DNA of 64,000 bases from Polyodon spathula (lineage: Eukaryota; Chordata; Actinopteri; Acipenseriformes; Polyodontidae), in the NCBI RefSeq assembly GCF_017654505.1, contig NC_054535.1:48010848-48074847 (forward strand), in the 5' to 3' direction. Below, one piece after another: positions 54,909 through 64,000 of this stretch (position 1 is its first letter; every line of letters starts with the position of its first letter). The notes beneath the pieces were generated by a model, which was given only the letters and a program-made list of their open reading frames with translations, was not told the DNA's origin and made no database searches. The position numbers and the translations under genes are program-made.

Positions 54909-56940
54909 CCATTCACAATCATCTTCAATAACTTCTGCCTCACAAAGCCACTAAACAAGTCTTTGTTTAGTTTTATTTAGTAAGTCTACGGGAATTCACC
55001 CTTTCTCTTGGCACAACCTGGCTTACTAAACCTGGTGGTGACCCAATTCCTCTGATCACAGGTTGCTTTTTATATAGAAAACATATATTAAATTATTCAT
55101 TTTACTAACCCGGGATCAGCATCAGACTGTGTGAGAATACAGAAATAAAAAAACCACACGCCAATTGTCTGCCCAGCTCCAACAGAGCACCCACAGATGA
55201 ATCAAATTAGCCTGACAGCCAACTCTGGTTTCTACCTTTCAACAATAAATGAAATCCCTGTCAGACAGGCCCTGCCACATATCCTTCTAAACGTCAGTTG
55301 CTGAACAGACAGCACTGACAAAACTAATTTGAATATTATATCCAAATAGTTAGAAAGCCTTTTACCTCTTAATGGTAGAAACTTTGCTATGACAATACAG
55401 TAAGTCATAACACACATTTTAAAGGAATTAAAAGAAAGTGTGTCAAAAAAAAAACAATTCTCAAACTTAGGAGGAAATTGATTCTAGGTCTAAAAAAAGG
55501 TAATGATAGACAGGTAACAATATCAAGCTGTGGGTAACCTTTTGAGATGGTTAGATTGGCATGCGACTGGGAACAGGCTAAAGATATAATTTGGCTCAGG
55601 CCTGGAATAACGTTAGCATTTTTTTTGTCGCTATAGCGATTGAAAAAAAAAAAGAATATTGAGGATGGCATGCTTTTGTGCTACTCTTAGCATGTTTGAA
55701 AGTTGTATATCTGTATAGCCCCTATATTTTAGTTTTGAAGCTGTCACAGAGCCAACTTATTAAAATTAGATGTCTAAGCACAGTCATTATTATGGCTTTA
55801 CTGAAGCCTTCACAGTAAAACTGACAGCAGCTGAAGCATTGTTTGAGCTCTAGAAGAAAGAAACCCTATTAAGCCACCTCACACACTGCAGCAACAGATT
55901 ATCTTTAGTCTCCCATCCAAGTACTGACCAGACCTATTCTTGCTTGAGTCTTCTGCAATCTTAATCATGCTTTACTGTACAATGACTGCCCATTTAATAG
56001 GTTTTAATATTTAAAACAAGTTGATTGAATTGCTCAACCAACTCAATGCATTTTTTTTGTTTTTTTGTTATGGCATTCATTATTTTTTTGGCAATCGTCG
56101 GGTAAATAGTCATTACAATTGTTAGTATGAGATTCTTTCTCTTAACTGTGATAATCATAGTGGCATAGAAATAGTCCCCATTGTTTTTAATATGCTAAAA
56201 TATTAAAACATGTAAAATGTGAGATTAATAAAACAAAATGAGAGATTTTGTTTCTGGAATGTAGCTCAGTTTACTCAATACTGTAAACATATGGCTAAAA
56301 TTTAAATGGATCTTGAGAGTTATAGGTTCAACTGGACTTTATAATACATTAATGTATATACACAACACATGATGAGGCATCCAGTTTCATCTACGATAGA
56401 TAATGGATATAGCTGAGATTTTGTATTTTATAAGAAGAACCCTCACTATTTATTTTTTCCTTCATGTTTTATATTATTTGTCAGGATGTTTTAACTTTAG
56501 TTATTCAGGATAAAAGAGATAATCACACAGTGTGACAGCCTAAGTCTCGGTTGACTTTTTGCCTTGTTTTGGCATTTATGAATGGTGTCCTAATGAGGCT
56601 GAGTGGAGAATCTTTCATTTGTGGAGTTTTCCTGCTGTGCTGTTCTTCTGAGCTTAACACTATTTTTTTGAAAAATAGAAGAAACTCTGTCAGCTTAATA
56701 GCTTATGACCTCCCTTTAACTGACTTTAATTCAACTCTAACTAATGGTCAGGATGGGTTACTGTTCTTAGGTTGCTCTCTCATTTCACCAACACCTCAAG
56801 TAAAAAGTATACTTTTGATAAAGACAAATGCAACTTTATGATTTGTGTCAGAATACATTTAAAAATCCAAATGATAATGGTAGGGGTGTGCAGAGGAGCC
56901 ATTGCTCATACTTAGAGCAGTCATACTAAAATTTGAGGTG
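54909..56940. other. Unique AT-rich sequence
   Basis: Only a possible 5S-rRNA-derived piece (55917-55965) and homopolymer runs stand out. Open frames such as 56551-56841 have no domain. Confidence 0.4.
55917..55965 (-). pseudogene. 5S-rRNA-like fragment
   Basis: Plus-strand gtctcccatccaagtactga then ccaga is the reverse complement of the 5S rRNA 3' half (TACTTGGATGGGAGAC), followed by degraded text resembling its middle (cttgcttgagtcttctg). The 5' end and the rest of the gene are missing. It could be a 5S pseudogene or the head of a 5S-derived SINE. Confidence 0.5.
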
Positions 56941-56951
56941 GGGATAAAACA

Positions 56952-57181
56952 AGACGGGCGGCATGGTAGTGTGGTGACTAGTGCTGCTGCCTCACAGCAC
57001 CAGGGTCCTGGGTTTGAGTCTGACCTAAGGGTCTGTCTGTGTGGAGTTTGCATGTTCTCCCCATACTCTGGTTTCCTCCCATAGTCCAAAGACATGCTGT
57101 TTAGGTTGATTGGTCATTCTAAATTGCTCTGGCTAACCATGACCCTAGAAAGGATTAAGTGGATAATGGATGGATGGATTA
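56952..57181 (+). mobile_element. Conserved vertebrate SINE-like retroposon (RTE-tailed type)
   Basis: Starts gacgggcggcatggtagtgt with gctgcctcacagcaccaggg, gtgtggagtttgcatgttct, tttcctcccatagtccaaag and acatgctg..ggttgattgg, and ends tggatggatggatt. This series of short blocks is found in a very widespread family of fish and other vertebrate retroposons. It is 5'-complete-looking and 3'-ended with GGAT repeats. Confidence 0.8.
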
Positions 57182-57220
57182 AACAAGATGTAAAATCACA
57201 TTTCTAGCATTTAGACAGTG

Positions 57221-57221
<1 letters not shown>

Positions 57222-57300
<79 letters not shown>
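57222..57300. repeat. (AT)n microsatellite
   Basis: Pure AT tract, with a second short one at 57316-57330. Confidence 0.96.
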
Positions 57301-57302
<2 letters not shown>

Positions 57303-57774
57303 CCATGACAGTGCATATATATATATATATGATTTTGAACTCTCAATTTAGAGTTAAAGATAAAATGGTGGGCTTAAAACAAATACAATTAATAAGTAGG
57401 GCTGTATTTTTTCATTGTAAATAATTGCTTATGTCATGACATTTCACTGTCTACAAACAGATATTTCAAGGTGAGACATAATAGTTATTAAAGCAGAAAA
57501 ATAGCATTGTTAAATTCCAAATTGTTTATTTTTTCTAGAGTTATTATACAACAAATGATCATAAATATTTAAATGCTTACCTGAAAAACAGTAAATGCTA
57601 AAGTGTAGACTATTTCGTTTTGTATGCTCATCTTTTAAAGACATTCTATTTTCACAATAAAAACATAAAAGGAACATCAGCACTACATGAAAAATAAAAC
57701 ATAAACTATTCCACCATGCTGCTCCAAATGTATTTGGTCATTGTATAATAATCTGTATGCATCCAAACATTTGC

Positions 57775-59200
57775 ATAATGCCACACTGACAATGTCCAAT
57801 ATCATTCTTCTGGAGCATCTCTTCTGAGCCAAAAAACTTGACTTCCACTTGTACTGTCAAATGTACCAGCGCATGTCCAATGAAGCGCTGTGTAAAGCTA
57901 TATTACCTCCACGTGGAAACACACTAGTCTGTGTGACAAACATGGTCTGACTAATTTTCCATAAGGAAGGAACTTGTGCCTGCTTTCGTTCTGTGTATTG
58001 TACATGTTTCCTTTTTATGTTGTATTTTGATGTATTATTATGATTAATGTTGTATTCAATATTTTTTTTAAAAAAGTATGTGTTGTGTAAGTGGTTACGG
58101 GGAAAAGAAAACCATGACGGAGTTGTTCTCATTTCCAACTAATGAAGGGACCTGCCCACAATTACAGCAGCACTGTGTTAGTTCAATATACATCCCTAAA
58201 GTCTTATAGCTCCAGCTGATTCGGAATGTTTGCAGAATGGACGCTCATCAAATAAATTAGCTAATGAGATTTGGAAACAATGTATTTATTTCCTTTCGGA
58301 ATGAGGTGTTTGAGTTTCATCTGACCTAAAAAAATAAATATCGCTTTTTTTCATCTACACACCGTTGAGTGGGAAAGTCGAATTCAGCCACAAATTCCAT
58401 CTCACTATCAGTTTCTGAACAGTCTGATGTTGAAATATTGTCTGGCATTATTTCGGACATTCCCTGTGTACAGTCACACTTGTGTTGCTGAGGACAAGTT
58501 GAATTTAAACTGTTAATGACACAACTTTGATATTTAACAACTAAAGCACAGATGATGCCTAATTTACTATGCGTCATAAGATTCCATTATAATAACGTTC
58601 ATGGTTCTAATTCAGCCTGTAAATCCCTGCAGCTTGTGGCAGTGGAACAGTATGTTTGTCTTTCTGTTTGTAGATGTTTGCTTGCCATTGTAACTATGTG
58701 TTTGGGTTTTTTTGTTATTTCTGTATACCCCAAGGTGTCTGATTTTGAAAACACCCAAACAGACACAGTTACAATGGCAAGCAAAGATCTACAAACGGAA
58801 AGAAAACCATACTGTTCCACTGCCATATCCAAGTTGTGTCCTTAACAGTTTAAATTCAAATTTTCCTCAGCAACACAGTGTGACTGTACACGGGGAACGT
58901 CCAAAATAATGCCAGACAATATTTCAAAATACAGCCTGCAAAGCAAACATGTACATTGTGAAAGATGTCTAATACACAAAACGAAAGCAGGTACAAGTAC
59001 CTTCCTTATGAAAAATTAGACGGAGCATGTTTGTCATAGAGACTAGTGTATTTCCACACGGAGGTAATATAGCTTACACAATGCTTCATTGGGCATGCAC
59101 CGATACGTTTCAGAGCACATGTGAGGGTACCTGCGGAAGTCATGTTTTCTGGCTCAGAAGAGATGCTCAAGAACGGTGATTTTGGACATAGCAGTGTGGC
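57775..59200. mobile_element. Foldback-type element (1.4-kb imperfect palindrome)
   Basis: Three inverted blocks. A: 57776-58090 against 58935-59200 (gagcatctcttctgagcca and its inverse; aagctatattacctcc and its inverse). B: 58430-58545 against 58835-58935 (aatattgtctggcattattt and its inverse). C, the innermost: 58628-58735 against 58738-58840 (gcagtggaacagtatg and its inverse). On the right the blocks are contiguous; on the left they are separated by unique stretches (58090-58430 and 58545-58625). The minus-strand frame at 58326-58577 reads SETDSEMEFVAEFDFPTQRC, an acidic stretch of unknown family. No known transposase was recognised. Confidence 0.75.
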
Positions 59201-60205
59201 ATTATGTAGATGTTTGGGAGCATACAGATTATTATACAATGACTAAATACATTTGGAACAGCAAGGTGGGACAGTTTATATTTTATTTTTCATGTAGTGC
59301 TGATGTACCCTTTAACCCCACTGCTCCGTTTAACCCTTTTAGTAGACAATCTCATGACATCGGATAAGTAGACCCTGAATCAAGTCAGCACAAGTTAGCA
59401 ACAACTACCGGTCATCCTGGTGTCAGAATGGTAATATGTTATTATTAAACCTTTTGAAAATAAATACATTAGCAGCAACATCTGAATCAGTCAAAAACAT
59501 AAAAATGGGATAGTGCCATCTGACTAACTGGACAAGGTCATCCATTTGTTAAGAACTAGACAACAAGAATTAAAAGCTTAGTGAGCATGTATACTGTAGA
59601 GTAGGAGGAAAAAGGCATATTAGATAAACGCTAAATTAGATTGAAAGGCAGGGTGTCGTCTCAGTACCTTTTTCGAACTGCAGCCAAGCCTTAATTAAAT
59701 GGTGCAGATGATAAATGCAATTAAGATACTATCCGAAAATGTTCATAGTTTTATTGCCGTGGGCTGAGATCACATTATTCATCCATAGGTCTTAACCAGA
59801 CCGTGGTTTTCATGACTTGAAGTGATCATTCTCAAAGTTTCTGAAAATAATTAAATTTATCACATGTCCTGTCCGCACTACTCTTTTTTTTTTTTTTTTT
59901 TTAAGATTTTTAGAATGAAAGTTCACAAAAAATATACTATGCATTTACCATAGTTTACCAAGTTTTTAAATCTGCTTTACCATGCCTCTGTGGGCCTTAC
60001 AATGTTTATATATACTTTACCATCATTTCACTATGCGTTATTACACTTTGATAACTTTATTCTGGGGTAACCTTTTAAATGGTTGGGGTTGTAAGGTGTT
60101 TTACTAATTAATGTGTTATGCAAATGACATCCCTGCTATGTATTCTAGAATAGGCAACACCTGCCTCTCAGTTTCTGTAACACTGAGCAAGACAGCATTT
60201 CATTA
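59201..60205. other. Unique sequence
   Basis: No gene or repeat signature beyond a T run at 59884-59902. Confidence 0.4.
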
Positions 60206-61034
60206 GTAAGCCTCTAAAGTGAGTAAGCCTTTTCCATACCTCCGACATGGAAACAAGGCCAAGCGACTCAACTATGCACAAAACACGGAAACTGGGGTGC
60301 AGAAAAATGGGAGCAGGTGCCCTGGACTGATGTGTCAAAATCTGAAATATTTGGCTGTAGCAGAAGGCAGTTTGTTTGTCGAAGGGCTGGAGAGCGGTAC
60401 ACGAATGAATGTCTGCAGGCAACAATGAAGTATGGTGGAGGTTCCTTGCAAGTTTGGGGCTGCATTTCTGCAAATGGAGTTGGGGATTTGGTCAGAATTA
60501 ATGGTCTCCTCAATGCTGAGAAGTACAGGCAGATGCTTATCCATCATGCAATACCATCAGGGAGGCATCTGATTGGCCCCAAATTTATTCTGCAGCATGA
60601 CAACGACCCCAAACATACAGCGAAAGTCATTAAGAACTATGTTCAGCATAAAGAAGAACAAGGAGTCCTAGAAGTGATGGTATGGCCCCCACAGAGTCCT
60701 GATCTCAACAGCATCGAGTCTGTCTGGGATTACATGAAGAGAGAGAAGCAACTGAGGCTGCCTAAATCCACAGAAGAACTGTGGTTTGTTCTCCAAGATG
60801 TTTGGGCCAACCTACTTGCCAAGTTCCTTCAAAAACTGTATGCAAGTGTACCTAGAAGAATTGATGCTGTTTTGAAAGCAAAGGGTGGTCACACCAAATA
60901 TTGATTTGATGTAGATTTTTCTTCTGTTCACTCACTTTGCATTTTGTTAATTGATAAATATAATCTATTAACATGTCTATTTTTGAAAGCATTCTTACTT
61001 TACAGCATTTTTTCACACCTGCCTAAAACTTTCT
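60206..61034 (+). mobile_element. Tc1-like transposon (DD38E type), both ends truncated
   Basis: The transposase C-terminal two-thirds is followed by 130 bp of 3' sequence ending ttcacacctgcctaaaactt near 61014-61033, where a full Tc1 terminus would continue. The 5' terminus and DNA-binding region are missing. Confidence 0.8.
60213..60904 (+). pseudogene. DD38E (Intruder-like) Tc1 transposase, 5'-truncated
   Basis: An upstream piece in another frame (NKAKRLNYAQNTE, 60249-60290) precedes the open frame 60317-60904. The first catalytic acid is kept (WTDVSKSEIFG, Asp 5). [11 protein letters not shown] holds Asp 95, and SPDLNSIESVWDYMKRE holds Glu 134, 38 residues apart, the spacing of the DD38E 'Intruder' group. 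The C-terminus LKAKGGHTKY and stop are intact. The frameshift before 60317 and the lost N-terminus inactivate it, although all three catalytic acids remain. Confidence 0.85.
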
Positions 61035-61854
61035 CGCTAAAACCGGGCATGTCTGTCCGACATAAGGAGGTGTCGGGTTTAAAAACAATGCAGTAAAATC
61101 GCACACACATACATTTATAGTTCTCGATGTATTTTAAATATAAATCATTGCGCTGATGTGTTTTGGGTAGGCTACACATTATGTAAAAATAGAAATCGGT
61201 ACAGTAGGCCTATACAGTATACAGTAGAGTAGTAAAATCAAATGAATACCTGTAGCACACTTTATTTTTACTTTAGCCTACTGGTAACACAAAATAAATC
61301 ATGCTGCCGCACTGGACACATTAGTGTACAATGGTGAATAAAAAATTATTTTAAATTGAAAAGTCTATTGCCCCTAACATGCTGGGAAAACCAGAAATGT
61401 CATAGAAATTAGTTTTCAAAGCTTGTAAGTACACCCTGACTTTAGTGAAAACGAGGTACTCAAAAATGCATTAAGCACAACTGGCAACACACGATAAAAA
61501 GTGGACTGGGAAATACCAGAAACAATTGCAACTGTTTAAAATGAAATTGTAATTTTCGCAATTGTCGGCAGCTTTAGTACATCTCATTATAATATCATTA
61601 TCTCATTATCTCCTCCCCTTTTTGTGAATTTATGCAAGAACACCCATAATTACATATTCATCTAAGGTTTAACCACAGAGAAAAACTACTGCCACAAAGT
61701 ATTCCTTAAAAAGTCACTAACAGCGTTGTGCATGTTTAGTACATTTCACCCTAGACTTCCGACTTGTTTGCAACCGGTTGGCGACTATTGCGACAGCCGC
61801 AACAATTTGGTACATCTACCCCTTGAGTTTAGACTGAAATTTCTCATTTGAGAT
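61035..61854. other. Unique sequence
   Basis: No recognised gene or repeat. Confidence 0.4.
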
Positions 61855-62506
61855 TGTACAAGCCCTGGACGGCCGAAGTGGGCGGCGTCAGAACCAGGAA
61901 AGGTAAGGCAATACACAAACCACAGGACAGATGAATGAAATGAAATGATGATGGCGCTTGCTTGCGCCGGTTTATTGCAAAATAAAAGGGTTGAACAAAC
62001 AAACAGAAAAAGGACACGGCACTGGTAGCCAAAATAAAACAGACAAACAAAAAAACGGACTAATACTTAACAAAACGGTGGACGCACAGACACTGACAAA
62101 CACGGTGAGCGGATACTTTCCCCTATTATTATTACTGCTACTGCTACTGCTTATTTTCTCCGTCTCCAATCCCGTTCTCCGCTCACCGAACACCCAACCC
62201 CAGTATGTGCCAACGTGCATCTATATATACTATTGTGCTGGGATTCAATTACCAATTAATTATTCACTTGAATCCCAGCACGTGAATCAATAAAGTGCAA
62301 TTCCCCGTGCTCACATATTACTACATTTTACTTGCACGTGAAGTGCTGTGCAATCCTCGTGCCTAAATACACATATACATTCCTTAAACACTCGTGTTAC
62401 ACAGACCCGTTTATATCCCGTGTACCAATGTCTATACACCAACATTTAAACACACCACACGCAACACATAACAGATAATATACACAGGGGCGGGCACTTT
62501 GTTACA
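61855..62506 (-). mobile_element. Solo-LTR-like repeat, family B copy 2
   Basis: Minus strand from 62506: TGTAACAAAGTGCCCGCCCC to GGGCTTGTACA at 61855. It is homologous over its whole length to 48714-49326 (shared ttgcacgtgaagtgctgtgc on the plus strand). A 15-bp hairpin (62234-62248 and 62268-62282), perfect apart from a terminal G-U pair, precedes TATATATAG on the minus strand, and CAATAAA lies near 61972-61980. No target duplication found, so exact limits are tentative. Confidence 0.75.
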
Positions 62507-64000
62507 GTCTGCCACAAATGTAGATACCAACTTATAAATATATATTTACGTAAGTAAAAAGTGTCAAGCCCAACTTTAATGTTTACCCAGTTACAGAAGA
62601 CAGAAACCAAGGCTGCAGCAACCCCCCACCTCATCCCCAAACAACTGATGCAGAACCTGCCCATTGTGTCACCTGTAGTGCGAAAAGTTCTTATCAGCAG
62701 CTCATTCTAATGAACAACTTGAATGCTACAATCAGATCTTCTTGATATCATTGAATTTATCACACTCCCTTCTTGAAAAGTTGCAACAGGTCCTTCAAGT
62801 ACAGTGGCACTCCTAAATGTTAATACCAATGGAGAATGCCTAATTATAATTTTTTATGGTTTTGAATATCTGATTTTAAAGATGCAATGCTTTGAAACAG
62901 CTAGTAATAGTAACATGTACAGGAATTCTGGTGTCCTGACAATTTGTGGCTACATGGAAAAAGAATAATTAAATGTAGGCATAAATGAAGTCAAACAGGT
63001 ATTTCAAACAACCCTGACTAATAACCTTATTTTCAGAAAGCACCATTACAGACAACAAGTTGACTTTAAACATTCCTGCAGTTTCATTTTACAAGATACT
63101 GCAGCTCTTTTTGACCATATGATATGGATTAAGGCTGTTAAACCTGACCATCCACCTAAACATATTTCCTTTGCAGACTCCTGTATAGTACATTCTCTAT
63201 AATGTATAATTTAAACTGAAGTTAATTTTCTATCACCGTACTGTAATGATTAGCTTCCTATTGCTAAATGGTAAAGAGAAAAAAAAAAATTAATAAGGGA
63301 TCTCTGCAAAGTTCAGTCTTCTTCCCAGCTATTAAACCCTAAAACTATTCCAACAGAATAAGAACTGCATGTAATAAAATGTTAGACACATAGGTATGGT
63401 ATTTTATAAATGAAAAGCTGTTTGTGTGCCCAAATCAATTGGCTCCATAATGTCATATATGTTGATGGGAACAATTGAATAAATATGCCTGGAAGTTATA
63501 ACGTTGCTCTTGTAAAATGAGATTTTGGCATTGGACATTACCAGTTCATACATTCATCATTATATAACCACTTCTTCAATTTTATTTCTTTGTATTGATT
63601 TGCCTTTGCACCCCAGATGGTTTCTGCCAGTGTGAAATTTAGAACTTATTGATTTACTTAAATTATTCAATGCATTACTGTATAGCTGTTACGTCTTAAC
63701 ATTTTAGCTAAATCAATAGAACTACTGTAGATTGCCTGTCCTACAAGGAGTCTCTGTAGATCTATCTTAATATAATCAATTGATTCTCAAATGGTGCTGG
63801 AATACTCACAATTAAGAACTAAATATATATATATTATATATATATATATATTATATATTATATATATACACTCATATATATATTATATTATATATTATGT
63901 ATTTGAGCATTTATAGCATTGCAGCTTTAAAGAAACCAAGTTCATAACAATTTTCAAATAAGAAAATCCATAATAATGCTTCGAGCCATCTAATCAGGAG
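62507..64000. other. AT-rich unique sequence
   Basis: Only AT-rich tracts (63827-63898) and an A run at 63282-63290. No gene recognised. Confidence 0.4.

Noticed and set aside
56952..57181. tRNA gene in the SINE head
   Set aside because: There is a weak B-box-like gggtttgagtctg, but no cloverleaf can be drawn; it fits a retroposon head only.
61855..62506. 5-bp target duplication for family B copy 2
   Set aside because: Flanks do not match, whereas copy 1 has a perfect gtcta pair; limits of copy 2 may be off, or the site has decayed.

Overview
The window looks like intergenic or intronic DNA from a vertebrate, most likely a non-teleost ray-finned fish such as a sturgeon, paddlefish, gar or bowfin. 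That is an inference. It rests on the AT-rich background, the many Tc1/mariner, hAT and piggyBac relics, the L2, L1, CR1-like and REL-endonuclease LINEs, a Gmr1-type Ty3/gypsy element, a tyrosine-recombinase element, and a LINE tail (15809 onward) that I associate with basal ray-finned fishes. I found no host protein-coding gene. Every open frame longer than about 100 codons that I can interpret belongs to a transposable element or is a shadow of one.

Layout. 1-6.1 kb holds a PIF/Harbinger 3' relic, a pogo-like element with 1.3 kb between its TIRs, and a Tc1 element that carries a piggyBac-type insert and a hAT insert, each with its target duplication. 6.1-14.7 kb is mostly unique and AT-rich, with a Tc1 end fragment and one LTR-like repeat (10.3-10.7 kb). 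14.8-18.6 kb is a gutted Ty3/gypsy element split by a CR1-like LINE. 18.7-28.2 kb is a decayed tyrosine-recombinase (DIRS/Crypton-like) region split by a nearly complete 5.5-kb Gmr1-type gypsy (20735-26230; LTRs; 5-bp duplication aaccc). 29.3-35 kb holds two copies of one LTR-like family, a hAT element, a DD36E Tc1/mariner element and an LTR 5' fragment. 35-38.2 kb is a LINE with a REL-endonuclease-like end, and 38.9-40.3 kb a Tc1 transposase. 40.6-44.7 kb is bounded by long inverted repeats. 44.9-47.1 kb is L1-like debris. 48.3-52.9 kb is a ZBED-type hAT that has absorbed two solo LTRs, an L2 LINE and a third LTR-like element. 56.9-57.2 kb is a SINE-like retroposon, 57.8-59.2 kb a 1.4-kb foldback palindrome, 60.2-61.0 kb a DD38E Tc1 relic and 61.9-62.5 kb another LTR-like repeat.

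The genes do not work together as a pathway; the window is a record of successive insertions. The most interesting recurring signal is architectural. Seven LTR-like repeats, mostly of different sequence, carry an imperfect hairpin, in most cases just upstream of a TATA-like box. In two pairs of related copies the hairpin stem differs by paired, compensatory substitutions. Two other large structures have no obvious family assignment: the 57.8-59.2 kb palindrome and the inverted-repeat-bounded 40.6-44.7 kb block.
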